DNA from: Nitrospira lenta
GTDB taxonomy: Bacteria > Nitrospirota > Nitrospiria > Nitrospirales > Nitrospiraceae
NCBI RefSeq assembly: GCF_900403705.1
Contig: NZ_OUNR01000021.1
Coordinates: 77,902 to 141,901, forward strand
Length of the DNA stretch: 64,000 bases
Direction: 5' to 3'
A program made the translations under genes and the position numbers. The notes below the pieces were generated by a model. That model searched no databases and was not told the origin of the DNA. It was given only the letters and a program-made list of their open reading frames with translations. Positions within the stretch are counted from its first letter, which is position 1, and the number at the start of each line of letters is the position of its first letter. This document shows positions 18,779-26,362 of the stretch, piece by piece.

Positions 18779-19212
18779 GCGGCCCCGCCGATCTGCCGCA
18801 GACACCATCGCATGAGATCCTGCACCTTGGACGGATTCGAGACATCGACCGGGCGCGCAAACGTCGCCGCGACAAACTCGTCGTTCATCTCGGTCTCTTC
18901 CTCAAAACCGGACTGGAGCAACAGGGCGCGGTATTTCCCGACCGCCGGCTGAATAAAGTACTTCGCCTGCTTCGCCACTTCGTCCGTGCCGAGATCTTCC
19001 GGCGTGCCATCCGACATCAGCGCCATGACATCGTCCATCGCAATCCCGTACTGACACAAGACCGTCCCCTCCGGCTTGACCTCCAACAGCCAGCCGTCGG
19101 ACCCGAGATCCATCGCCAAGGATCCGCCCGGCTCCAATTCATACAGCTGTGGAAAGGCCTGCATCAACGCCGTACGCAGCGACAACCAGGCGGACACCGT
19201 CGGATCACTCAT
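18775..19212 (-). CDS. hypothetical protein, 145 aa
   Basis: A soluble acidic protein starting MSDPTVSAWLSLRTALM with no signal peptide or membrane segment. It contains alternating strands and helices (DGWLLEVKPEGTVLCQYGIA, KYFIQPAVGKYRALLLQSGF). It is translationally coupled on both sides: its ATG overlaps the stop of the TPR gene (19209-19212), and its stop overlaps the GTG of the methyltransferase. No function assigned. Confidence 0.65.
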   Translation of the reverse strand: MSDPTVSAWLSLRTALMQAFPQLYELEPGGSLAMDLGSDGWLLEVKPEGTVLCQYGIAMDDVMALMSDGTPEDLGTDEVAKQAKYFIQPAVGKYRALLLQSGFEEETEMNDEFVAATFARPVDVSNPSKVQDLMRWCLRQIGGAA

Positions 19213-20033
19213 GCATGCGACTCACGATAGGGAGGAATGGAATCGGTCTCCGCCAACCTGGCGCGGAGCCGTATCAGACGATTCGTATTCTCTTCCAGCT
19301 TGGGCAGCTGATACTTGCGGTCCATATGCACGACCAGTTCAAGCAGATCCGCCGCCTCCTGCAACCGGCCGAGATCTTCATAGCACTGCGCCAGCACAAA
19401 CCGCGCGCCGCCGGTCCGCAGCTCATCACGCGACCGTTCGGCGATGGACTGGCTGGTCTGACAACAAGCAATCGCATCGTCGTAGCGCTTCTGAAGCAGG
19501 AACGTCCGGCCGATCATCCGCCAGGCATCGGCCACGCCGCCTTGATTGCCCAGACGCCGCATCAGCACGAGCGAATGTTCGTAGTATTGAATCGCCTGAT
19601 CGAATTGTCCGTTCTCCCGCGCAACCAGCCCGAGATCCGACAGCAGCACCGCCTTGGCCGCTTCGTCATGCGTCTTCGTCAGAAGATCCAGCGATTCGAG
19701 ATAGTAGGCGCGGGCACGATCCCATTCGCCGGCATCCGCGCGCAAGTTGCCTAGGTTCCCGAGCGTCGTCCCGATCCCCTTCTCGTCGCCGAGAATTTTT
19801 TGCAGCTCCAGCACTTCCTGATAGTACGTCTGCGCCGAATCCCGCCGGCCGCTCACCGCGCAGATATTCCCAAGATTCCCAAGCGTCGCGGCCATCGCGC
19901 GCTGATCCCCAGTCATCCGGTCACATTCCAGCGCCTTGGCGTAACAGGTATAGGCTTCGGTATAGAGGCCGCGCGCAAAATGCTCGTTCCCCTGGCGATT
20001 CAATTCTTCGGATAGCCCATTTCGTAATGGCAT
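19209..20033 (-). CDS. TPR-repeat protein
   Basis: About six tetratricopeptide repeats of 34-40 residues are visible between residues 10 and 250, with the usual small and aromatic positions (for example AATLGNLGNICAVSGRRDSA, TTLGNLGNLRADAGEWDRAR, LSDLGLVARENGQFDQAI). This is the kinesin-light-chain-like form with longer spacing. No catalytic domain or signal peptide. It probably acts as a scaffold for its operon neighbours. Confidence 0.82.
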   Translation of the reverse strand: MPLRNGLSEELNRQGNEHFARGLYTEAYTCYAKALECDRMTGDQRAMAATLGNLGNICAVSGRRDSAQTYYQEVLELQKILGDEKGIGTTLGNLGNLRADAGEWDRARAYYLESLDLLTKTHDEAAKAVLLSDLGLVARENGQFDQAIQYYEHSLVLMRRLGNQGGVADAWRMIGRTFLLQKRYDDAIACCQTSQSIAERSRDELRTGGARFVLAQCYEDLGRLQEAADLLELVVHMDRKYQLPKLEENTNRLIRLRARLAETDSIPPYRESHA

Positions 20034-20045
20034 AAAAATATTCCG

Positions 20046-20639
20046 CTACTGCAGCGCCTGCTCCAGAATGGGCTTCGCGCCGGTCATGATGGAGGCGCCA
20101 TCGCCGACCAACACCGAATCGAATTGATACTTCAGCAACCGCCGCAACCCCTCTTTGGCCTTCTCGCGATCCGCATATTTTTCAGCTGGCAACATAGAGA
20201 GCGCGCCGGCCGGCTTCCCGATCAAGGCATCGCCGAGGATCAAGACGCCCTGGCGTTGCTGGATAAAGAGGGCGGACTCTCCGGGAGACTTCTGATCTTT
20301 GAGTTGGATTGCCCAAATCCCCCCGACCAACAATTCTCCATCTTTAAACGTCTTCGTCGGCTTGAGATCCATCTGCGGAGCGTCCACCTCCGGCACATGC
20401 AGCTGACAGTGGAACTCATCCTGATAACGTTTCGCTTCGCGGACATGGTCCCGATTCGTCACGATAATGTAATCGACGGGTCCGTTGCGCAATACCACCG
20501 CGCTCGCATCGCCGGTCATCGGCGGAGGGTCCACGAGAATTTTGTGCTCGCCCACCGTCAGGAAGAGCCCATTGAAATCGATCTGCTTGTCCTCAGAGAA
20601 CCAGGACCATTGCCAAATACCGGGAAGAATGTTTTTCAT
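20046..20639 (-). CDS. degenerate metallo-beta-lactamase-fold protein
   Basis: The order of strands follows the metallo-beta-lactamase fold: FNGLFLTVGEHKILVDPPPM, then DYIIVTNRDHVREAKRYQ where active members have HxHxDH, then ESALFIQQRQGVLILGDALI with the conserved Asp. The first two metal-binding histidines are replaced (TNRDH keeps only D-H), so hydrolase activity is doubtful or changed. The protein is 197 aa, shorter than most hydrolases. It lies 12 bases upstream of the TPR gene in the same run. Confidence 0.65.
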   Translation of the reverse strand: MKNILPGIWQWSWFSEDKQIDFNGLFLTVGEHKILVDPPPMTGDASAVVLRNGPVDYIIVTNRDHVREAKRYQDEFHCQLHVPEVDAPQMDLKPTKTFKDGELLVGGIWAIQLKDQKSPGESALFIQQRQGVLILGDALIGKPAGALSMLPAEKYADREKAKEGLRRLLKYQFDSVLVGDGASIMTGAKPILEQALQ

Positions 20640-20685
20640 AGTTGTGGACCGATGGCGCTTTGCCGATCACAGATGATACGAAACG

Positions 20686-20928
20686 TCACAGTGCGGCCAC
20701 GGCATCCTTTACGACTTTCGTCACCTTGGTGAGAATGCCTGCGTCATTTGGGAGATCCAGGATATCGTCTTCGGATACCGTGATGAATTTCCTGTTCGGC
20801 CCCTTGGTGAGAGAGATTAAAAACATGCTGTTCGACGGAGTGACCGGAATCACAACCTGTACGGCCCCGTCCACACCCTTAATCACATCCAAAAACTTCT
20901 GCTTCCCCGCTTCCATCTCATCCATCAA
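20686..20928 (-). CDS. small hypothetical protein, 80 aa
   Basis: A small soluble protein starting MMDEMEAGKQKFLDVIKGV, with a beta-rich centre (VQVVIPVTPSNSMFLISLTK) and a Val/Ala-rich C-terminal helix. It has a ribosome-binding-like AAAGGG about 8 bases before the first ATG. It sits between the TlpA-like gene and the metallo-beta-lactamase-fold gene, all minus strand. No family was recognised. Confidence 0.55.
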   Translation of the reverse strand: MMDEMEAGKQKFLDVIKGVDGAVQVVIPVTPSNSMFLISLTKGPNRKFITVSEDDILDLPNDAGILTKVTKVVKDAVAAL

Positions 20929-20981
20929 TCATCACCCTTTTGTTCATCGGCCCCGTACCGCCATCGAATCCCGGAACAGCC

Positions 20982-21518
20982 TTACATCTTCGCGGGAGCC
21001 GCCAGCAACTTCTCAACCTCTGCGACAATTTCATTCGCTCCGGCAAGATCGATGTCCATGTTGCCCACCCGCTGCCACCGAATGACTCCGGCCTGGTCGA
21101 TCACGTAGACATTCGGGATAAATTTTCCGCCCCCATAAAGCTTATCGGTGATTTTCCCAGGATCGAGCAAATAGGGATAGGTCACTTTCACGGGAAACAC
21201 CGACAAGAACTCGCCGACGTCTTTCTTTGAATTGCCCGATGAATTGACCCCCACGACCGCCACATCTTTCCCTTTGGTGAGTTCAGATACTTTCTGCAGG
21301 TTTGATCCCTGCATCATGCAGGGGTCGCAGATATGAAACAGCCCGAGAACGATGACTTTCCCCTTATAGCTGTCCAGCGACACCGTCTCGCCGGTAATCG
21401 CCGTCAACGTAAACGACGGCGCCTTCTCCCCCACTTTGAAGAATCCGGCCGCCAGCGCCAGATGCGCCGCGAAGACCGGAACTAGTAGTGCGCCGAGCAC
21501 CCACAGAGATCGCTTCAT
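20982..21518 (-). CDS. TlpA/AhpC-type periplasmic redoxin
   Basis: A signal peptide (about residues 1-23, LWVLGALLVPVFAAHLALAA) precedes a thioredoxin-fold domain. GEKAPSFTLTAITGETVSLD and GKVIVLGLFHICDPCMMQGS are the typical opening of the peroxiredoxin/TlpA family, with a C-x-x-C pair in CDPC at about residues 67-70. Conserved downstream parts are VAVVGVNSSGNSKKDV and the cis-Pro region NVYVIDQAGVIRWQR. It probably handles thiol-disulfide exchange or haem-protein assembly in the periplasm. It is the first gene of the minus-strand run ending at 17711. Confidence 0.83.
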   Translation of the reverse strand: MKRSLWVLGALLVPVFAAHLALAAGFFKVGEKAPSFTLTAITGETVSLDSYKGKVIVLGLFHICDPCMMQGSNLQKVSELTKGKDVAVVGVNSSGNSKKDVGEFLSVFPVKVTYPYLLDPGKITDKLYGGGKFIPNVYVIDQAGVIRWQRVGNMDIDLAGANEIVAEVEKLLAAPAKM

Positions 21519-21657
21519 GACAGCCTCCTTCGTCTTCGATTCGAATCACCGAATGCGCGATAATGGGTATCCTACCATGCAGAATTTTTCTGGAGCAACG
21601 GCAGCCCGCAGTTCCGACGTCCCCACGACAGTCCCACGCATGGGGTGGCGGCTCAAC

Positions 21658-22914
21658 TCACCGATGGAATAGGTGACGGATCGACGCCGGAGGCGAGCAC
21701 CATCGCGAAAGCGTATGCACAGGACTCACTCCGCACGCGAGCCAGTGCAACGACCGGCGCCCGCGACACCAATCCGGCAGCGTCTGAACAATGGGATCAT
21801 GACTGCGACACAACGCAATCCCGTATCGCCACCGCGCCTTCCAATCATCCTGAAGCGTAAACAGCAACGCGCCGACATCGTGCTGATCGAGTCCCTCTCG
21901 CTGCTGCAGAAGTAGGCTTTTCGGCATACGCCGGGCCAAGCATACAACATCGGCATCGACCTCAATCAGGCTCAGGATCTGCGGAGGGATCGGTACGTCC
22001 ATGACTCGATGCGCCAGCGCCAGGCCGAGCAGCAGCACCCGATAACATTTCCATTCCAGCGCAGTCGTGACCACTCGTTTCCAATTCAACCGCCGGGCAC
22101 AGATCAGTCCGGCTGCCTCCGTCACCAGGCTGAGTTGCTCCCACGCCTGATGCGCGCCGTGCACACAAAGTACGAGTACCGCTTCCTCAGGAGCCAGCCC
22201 CTTGATCGTCCGGCCGTCCAGCGAAACCGACCTGGCCCATCCCCACACCTCCGGCCGATCAATGGGAAAGATCACCCACGCAGGGTTTACCGCCCACAGC
22301 AATTCGATCTGACGCGACGTGGTGCCATGAAGGTAGACCGGCGGCCGCTCACGCGCACCGGCATCGGCGGGGGGCTCACTCGCACCTCCTCGCAGAGAAT
22401 ACCCCAGTGACACCACCACGCGATGTGCAGCCTCACGTTGATTCCGGCGCACCAGCATAACCAGATCGGCGGGAGTACAGAGTGTGAAATCCCCATAGAT
22501 CATAGCGGCCAAGCCGACCCCCCGAAAAGGAAGCGCCGAAACCCCGGCCGCATGAAAGGCGCGTGACAACTGAAGCAGATCAACCGCTCCGGCTCGATTC
22601 GCGGCAGCCGCCGCCTCGACCCGTCCACGAAGCGCATCCAAATCCGCCGAAGGAACCAGGTCGGCGCACAGTTCGGTCAGCGTCCTGGCCAGCAGAGATT
22701 CGACCCCATGGCTCTTGGCCAATTCCAGCAGTAACGGCCAGTTCAAACCGGATTGTGCGACATCGAGAATTCGTCGACGAAGAGACTCCGGTACCGCCGC
22801 CCGGGCGCACCAGATGAGAAATTGAGCCTCACGGAAACGCACCGGATTCACCCAGCCATCAGCCGCAGAAAAAGGTGTCTCCTCATTGGTCGTATGTCGG
22901 AGAGACAGTTTCAT
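21658..22914 (-). CDS. nucleotidyltransferase-family protein with degraded active site (RiPP cluster)
   Basis: This is the second copy of the nucleotidyltransferase fold seen at 31008-32237. The shared frame starts with FSAADGWVNPVRFREAQFLI, compared with FPWSPEAELLIWCARTC in the other. At the catalytic site this copy reads LPFRGVGLAAMIYGDFTL followed by CTPADLVMLV, whereas the other has PIKGATLALSAYGDLALR and DFSDLDLLI. Two of the aspartates expected to bind metal are missing, so it is probably not catalytic. Later parts (HGAHQAWEQL, LLLGLALAHRVMDVPIP) still match. It starts 2 bases after the hydroxylase stop and is the last gene of the cluster. Confidence 0.75.
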   Translation of the reverse strand: MKLSLRHTTNEETPFSAADGWVNPVRFREAQFLIWCARAAVPESLRRRILDVAQSGLNWPLLLELAKSHGVESLLARTLTELCADLVPSADLDALRGRVEAAAAANRAGAVDLLQLSRAFHAAGVSALPFRGVGLAAMIYGDFTLCTPADLVMLVRRNQREAAHRVVVSLGYSLRGGASEPPADAGARERPPVYLHGTTSRQIELLWAVNPAWVIFPIDRPEVWGWARSVSLDGRTIKGLAPEEAVLVLCVHGAHQAWEQLSLVTEAAGLICARRLNWKRVVTTALEWKCYRVLLLGLALAHRVMDVPIPPQILSLIEVDADVVCLARRMPKSLLLQQREGLDQHDVGALLFTLQDDWKARWRYGIALCRSHDPIVQTLPDWCRGRRSLHWLACGVSPVHTLSRWCSPPASIRHLFHR

Positions 22915-22916
22915 CG

Positions 22917-23951
22917 CTAGGCCCTCCTCTCAAGGAACCGAGTCAGCACGTGAACAGAGCTGGCCAACGGCCTGACGTACAGGCTCCGAACCGTCTCAAA
23001 CTCGCGCGGCGGCGCATCAAGCAGCCCGACCCGCAGAACCTCAGGATCCCCAGGGTGATAGTGCGTGCCGAACAAGCTGTCCCAGATCGACAGCTTCCCC
23101 CCGAAATTCTTATTCCAATGGCGCGGATCGACACTGTGATGGATCTGATGGTGGGCCGGGCTCATGAACAGCCGATTGACTACCGAGCCATAGGAAAACC
23201 AGATATGCGAATGGCGCAAATGCGTACCCAACAGCCCGAGCACAAACCCGACGATACTCACGCCGAAGATCATCGTGATCTGCTGGTCACGGCCAAGAAT
23301 GTTCTCATAGAAAACCGCGGAGAACCCGACGACCGGGGCCCGTAGCATCGCGAAACCGATGAGCTCCACCGGATGGACTCGATACGCGGTCGCAGGGGTC
23401 AGCACCTCGGCCGAATGATGCACCCGATGAAACACCCACAGCGCCGGCACCTTGTGGAACAACACATGCGTCCAATAGTTAATCAGGTCCTGCAGCAGGA
23501 GAAACCCGGCGGCCGCAATGACGATGGCCGTCGGAGAAAGAGAACGCGGGGGCTCCCATCCCAGATGCCCAACCAATACCCACGATATCCCTTTGACTCC
23601 CAGCAATCCGATCCCTGTCATGATGGGGACATAGAGAAGAAACGTCAGCACGATGTCGATGGCCGCAAACCGAAAATCCAGCAGAGTCGACCGATGGCGA
23701 TACAGCCGAGCGGGAAAGGCAAATTCTTGAAAGGATACGCCTGTCAATCGGCCTGCTCTCTTCGCGAAGGCATAGATCCCCCAGGCGAGAGCCACGTTGG
23801 AAAGGAGATACGGCCAGGCCAATCCGTATGAGAAATTGATGAAGACCTGAGGAATCTGTCCGACAGCGGCGAGAAAACTCGGCCAGGAGAGGAACGACGC
23901 AAAAAGATACTCTCCAACCCGATCGACAAACCAGATGAACGTCTCAATCAT
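22917..23951 (-). CDS. fatty acid hydroxylase / sterol desaturase superfamily membrane enzyme (copy 2)
   Basis: Diiron membrane hydroxylase. The histidine clusters are visible: DLINYWTHVLFHKVPALW, VFHRVHHSAEVLTPATAYR, and PAHHQIHHSVDPRHW, with LRHSH between. Hydrophobic segments lie at about residues 20-60, 75-105 and 125-170. ATG 23951 (MIETFIWFVDRVGEY) aligns with the start of the paralogue at 24181-25257; an upstream TTG at 23981 is less likely. Members hydroxylate or desaturate lipids, sterols or carotenoids. Its role beside RiPP genes is unknown; it could act on a lipid attached to the product or may be an accessory passenger. Confidence 0.82.
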   Translation of the reverse strand: MIETFIWFVDRVGEYLFASFLSWPSFLAAVGQIPQVFINFSYGLAWPYLLSNVALAWGIYAFAKRAGRLTGVSFQEFAFPARLYRHRSTLLDFRFAAIDIVLTFLLYVPIMTGIGLLGVKGISWVLVGHLGWEPPRSLSPTAIVIAAAGFLLLQDLINYWTHVLFHKVPALWVFHRVHHSAEVLTPATAYRVHPVELIGFAMLRAPVVGFSAVFYENILGRDQQITMIFGVSIVGFVLGLLGTHLRHSHIWFSYGSVVNRLFMSPAHHQIHHSVDPRHWNKNFGGKLSIWDSLFGTHYHPGDPEVLRVGLLDAPPREFETVRSLYVRPLASSVHVLTRFLERRA

Positions 23952-24016
23952 GAGGGACACCGACTTCCATCCTTGCGGCAATGGGACCGTTCAACTGCGC
24001 ATCCTCCCCGCTGCCG

Positions 24017-24157
24017 TCATCGGTCAACACGAGCTGACGCAAGCGGCATCCGCCGCCTTCTGGCACGACTCCCGGTACTCGCCCCCGCCGCATCGCGCAG
24101 TAATTCATGCGCGACCGACACCGGTTCAGAGCACCCTTCCTTCTTCTGTTGTTCCAT
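24017..24157 (-). CDS. diverged RiPP precursor-like peptide (possibly broken)
   Basis: The 46-aa frame starts MEQQKKEGCSEPVSVAHELL and continues RDAAGASTG, matching the leader of the intact precursors at 25373 and 25719, but the Tyr of the Y-x-x-P motif is Cys and the Thr of the T-x-G motif is Ala. After the leader the frame becomes Arg-rich (RARRRRMPL), unlike the other cores. One base inserted in the G-run at the leader end would give GEYRESCQKAADAACVSSC and a stop, which looks more like a Cys-containing core, so a frameshift is likely. A GGAAGGAG ribosome site precedes the ATG. It sits between the two hydroxylase genes. Confidence 0.55.
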   Translation of the reverse strand: MEQQKKEGCSEPVSVAHELLRDAAGASTGSRARRRRMPLASARVDR

Positions 24158-24180
24158 TCTTCTTCAACTCCTTCCCACCA

Positions 24181-25257
24181 CTAGAGGCCCTCGGAACGCA
24201 CAACATCCTGAGCGCGAGTGCGTGGGCCGGAAGCGAGGCTTCGCCGAATGAGCCCTCCGGCGCGTTGAAGCGGCCCGACATACAGCTTCCCAACCGTTGC
24301 AAAATCGTCCTTCTTTATGTCGACAAGCCCGAAGCGAAGTGGTTCCTGCCGATCCGGCACGCAGAGCGTCCCGAACAACCAGTCCCACAGCGCAAATTTC
24401 ACGCCGAAATTCTTTCCATGATGTCGCGGATCGAGACTGTGATGCGCCTGATGTACGATCGGAGAGATCACCACGCGGTTCAGCAAGGGGCCATAGGAAA
24501 TTGGCAGATGCGAATGATGCAAGTGAAATCCGGAGAGTCCATAGACAAACCCCACGAGGCTGATACCGAAAATCGTCGTGACGGCCAAATCCTGCGGCGA
24601 GAGATGCTCGTAAAAGACAAAGGCCAACCCGATCACCGGCGCACGCAGTAGCGTCGTTACGAAAAACTCCAATGGATGCGCGCGGTACGCTGAAATCGGC
24701 GTCAACACATCAGCCGAATGATGGACCTGGTGAAAGGCCCACAAGAGCGGGACCTTGTGGAGTAACACATGCGCCCAATAACTCATGAAATCAAACAGCA
24801 GATAGAAACCCAGCGCGGCGGTGAACAGCAGGGGTACGGACAAGGTCGTAGGAGGCGCCCACCCGAGATAGCCGACCAAGACCGCGCTCCCCATCTTCTC
24901 GACGATGACCCCAACACCGATCAACATGGGAAAAAACAGCAACACATTGAGCAATGTGCTCACGAGATAGAATCGGTAGTCCAACATTGCAGAAGGATGA
25001 CCGTACACACCCCGAGGAAACAGAAAGGCCTTGAAAGATGGCGCAGACGACAGCCCGCTCTGCTTGGACACAGAGTACGCCACCCCGGCGATCGTCAGAC
25101 TGGCAAGCAGATAGGGCCAGGCCAGGCCGTTCGTGAGCTTGGTGAACGTTCCGAGAATTTGTCCAATTGCCGCCGTGAAGCGGTCCCAGGAAGAGACGGC
25201 AGATAAGGAATATTCCGCCACGCGCTCTAGAAACCATCGTACGGCGTCAATCACCAT
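24181..25257 (-). CDS. fatty acid hydroxylase / sterol desaturase superfamily membrane enzyme (copy 1)
   Basis: Paralogue of the 22917-23951 gene, with the same layout and His clusters: FMSYWAHVLLHKVPLLWAFH, QVHHSADVLTPISAYRAH and PIVHQAHHSLDPRHHGKNFG. Several membrane segments lie in the first 170 residues (PYLLASLTIAGVAYSVS, LLNVLLFFPMLIGVGVIV). ATG 25257 is preferred over the GTG just upstream. Predicted to be a membrane diiron hydroxylase. Between the two copies lies the diverged precursor-like gene, which suggests that a [precursor - hydroxylase] unit was duplicated. Confidence 0.82.
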   Translation of the reverse strand: MVIDAVRWFLERVAEYSLSAVSSWDRFTAAIGQILGTFTKLTNGLAWPYLLASLTIAGVAYSVSKQSGLSSAPSFKAFLFPRGVYGHPSAMLDYRFYLVSTLLNVLLFFPMLIGVGVIVEKMGSAVLVGYLGWAPPTTLSVPLLFTAALGFYLLFDFMSYWAHVLLHKVPLLWAFHQVHHSADVLTPISAYRAHPLEFFVTTLLRAPVIGLAFVFYEHLSPQDLAVTTIFGISLVGFVYGLSGFHLHHSHLPISYGPLLNRVVISPIVHQAHHSLDPRHHGKNFGVKFALWDWLFGTLCVPDRQEPLRFGLVDIKKDDFATVGKLYVGPLQRAGGLIRRSLASGPRTRAQDVVRSEGL

Positions 25258-25320
25258 CACCCTCTAGATGTTCTGACCCCACTGAACAATTCCATTACTC
25301 GTCCACCACCCAGTGCTACC

Positions 25321-25354
25321 TGTGGGCTGGCCGGCATCAGCCAGCCAGCCCACA
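25321..25354 (-). terminator. hairpin downstream of precursor 25373-25507
   Basis: Eleven-base perfect arms TGTGGGCTGGC (25321-25331) and GCCAGCCCACA (25344-25354) with a 12-base loop lie 18 bases after the precursor stop. No T-run follows on the minus strand, so it may protect the message end or attenuate rather than terminate. It resembles the hairpins after the other precursors. Confidence 0.55.
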
Positions 25355-25372
25355 GACACGGCTACAGCCACA

Positions 25373-25507
25373 TTAGATGGCTGGGCCTTCGCTGCCGGCC
25401 TTCGGCGTCGGGTTCTTCACGCCGGACGCGCCACCCGTCACATCGCGCAACAATTCGTGCGCGATCAATACGGGCTCTGCGTATGACTCCTTCTTCTGTT
25501 GTTCCAT
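25373..25507 (-). CDS. RiPP precursor peptide, 44 aa (copy without Cys)
   Basis: ATG 25507 behind a full AAAGGAGGTGA ribosome site. The leader, residues 6-25, reads KESYAEPVLIAHELLRDVTG. It has the Y-x-x-P-x-L spacing and the T-x-G end known from lasso-peptide leaders bound by PqqD-like (B1) proteins. The predicted core, if cut two residues after Thr, is GASGVKNPTPKAGSEGPAI. It has no Asp or Glu at core positions 7-9, so it does not fit a lasso macrolactam; Lys, Thr, Ser and Glu residues could serve an ATP-grasp ligase. The gene lies in a near-perfect repeat of the next precursor region. Confidence 0.75.
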   Translation of the reverse strand: MEQQKKESYAEPVLIAHELLRDVTGGASGVKNPTPKAGSEGPAI

Positions 25508-25546
25508 GCTTCTTCACCTCCTTTCTATTGTTAAAAGTCCCTCGTG
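25418..25546. repeat. 129-bp direct repeat, copy 1 (pairs with 25767-25895)
   Basis: Identical to 25767-25895 except for two substitutions visible by eye, at an offset of 349 bases. The unit covers the precursor's leader, its ribosome site and the last codons of the PqqD gene. Copy 1 therefore carries a stub of PqqD 3' end (codons LLTIERR and stop) with no gene attached, showing that the precursor at 25373 arose by tandem duplication of the one at 25719. Confidence 0.9.
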
Positions 25547-25641
25547 TCCTTACGGCAACACGAGAGCGTATCCGCATCGCTTTTGTCATCCCCGGCCGGA
25601 CTCCTCGATCGGCCTCAACGCTCACACCTCGTCCGGTCAAG

Positions 25642-25677
25642 ATGGGTTGGCCGGCTTATTTCAACCGGCCAACCCAT
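25642..25677 (-). terminator. hairpin downstream of precursor 25719-25856
   Basis: Perfect 13-base arms ATGGGTTGGCCGG and CCGGCCAACCCAT around a 10-base loop, 41 bases after the precursor stop. There is no clear T-run, so it may stabilise the short precursor message or attenuate transcription into the following genes. Confidence 0.6.
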
Positions 25678-25718
25678 CCACACTGCGCGCTTCCTCCCTA
25701 TGCCGTCATAGGTCAAGA

Positions 25719-25856
25719 CTATAGGACGCAATTGAGAGCCGACGTGCTCTGGCACTGCCCGCCGGACACGCCGGACGCGCCACCCGTCACATCGCGCAAC
25801 AATTCGTGCGCAATCAATACGGGCTCTTCGTATGACTCCTTCTTCTGTTGTTCCAT
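25719..25856 (-). CDS. RiPP precursor peptide, 45 aa (two-Cys core)
   Basis: Starts at ATG 25856, six bases after the PqqD stop; its ribosome site AAAGGAGGTGA is made of the last PqqD codons. The leader is identical to that of the 25373 precursor except Glu for Ala in SYEEP. The predicted core after T-G is GASGVSGGQCQSTSALNCVL, with two Cys and three Ser plus one Thr but no Asp or Glu. A lasso ring is therefore excluded, while disulfide, thioether or Ser/Thr modification is possible. The processing site is inferred from the T-x-G rule only. Confidence 0.78.
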   Translation of the reverse strand: MEQQKKESYEEPVLIAHELLRDVTGGASGVSGGQCQSTSALNCVL

Positions 25857-25895
25857 GCTTCTTCACCTCCTTTCTATTGTTAAAAGTCCCTCGTG
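25767..25895. repeat. 129-bp direct repeat, copy 2 (parental unit)
   Basis: Copy containing the 3' end of the intact PqqD-like gene and the leader part of the precursor at 25719-25856. The cores differ completely after the shared GASGV codons, so the repeat ends where the core begins. This is a pattern expected when new cores are fitted to a kept leader. Confidence 0.9.
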
Positions 25896-26321
25896 GTTCA
25901 GATGAGTCACGAGGGCGAACAGATCATCGGCAATCCGCTCCGACGGAGCGTCAAACCGCCCACACAAGATGGTGTGGATGGCCTGGAGCGACTGCGTTCC
26001 CGTGCAAGCGTCCCACATCGCCGTTCCCACTCGATTCAAGGTGTAGTAGCGCCCGGTCCCCAAGTGGAGTAACACCGTCTCGCCATCCAGCGTTGTTCCC
26101 TGGACATCCGGATTGGGGCGCGGCACCGCCGACAGGAGGTCCTGCCGAGTATCCTGCCTCCCCCGTTCAATCTGCTGCTGTTCTGCTTCAGACAATACGG
26201 CACGAGCCGCTTCGGCCAGTTGCGCGGTCGTCGAGGAACCCGCCGGTGACGTATGTCCGGGATCGGACTCCACGGTCATATCCGGCCTCAAATCGGCGGT
26301 GATAAACGGCTGTCTTCCCAT
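25863..26321 (-). CDS. PqqD-like RiPP recognition protein (with N-terminal extension)
   Basis: The PqqD-type winged domain fills the C-terminal 85 residues. VQGTTLDGETVLLHLGTG, RYYTLNRVGTAMWDACTG and IADDLFALVTHLNHEGLL match the family pattern in which a strand pair and three helices bind a precursor leader. The start at ATG 26321 has GAAGGGAG upstream and gives 152 aa. About 65 extra N-terminal residues are Ser/Ala/Gln-rich and not part of the domain. Its stop codon region (GAAAGGAGGTGA) doubles as the ribosome site of the precursor 6 bases downstream. By analogy with lasso B1 proteins it delivers the leader to modifying enzymes. Confidence 0.85.
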   Translation of the reverse strand: MGRQPFITADLRPDMTVESDPGHTSPAGSSTTAQLAEAARAVLSEAEQQQIERGRQDTRQDLLSAVPRPNPDVQGTTLDGETVLLHLGTGRYYTLNRVGTAMWDACTGTQSLQAIHTILCGRFDAPSERIADDLFALVTHLNHEGLLTIERR

Positions 26322-26362
26322 GATGACGCTCCCTTCGTTGTGACTCGACCTTTCCACACGCA

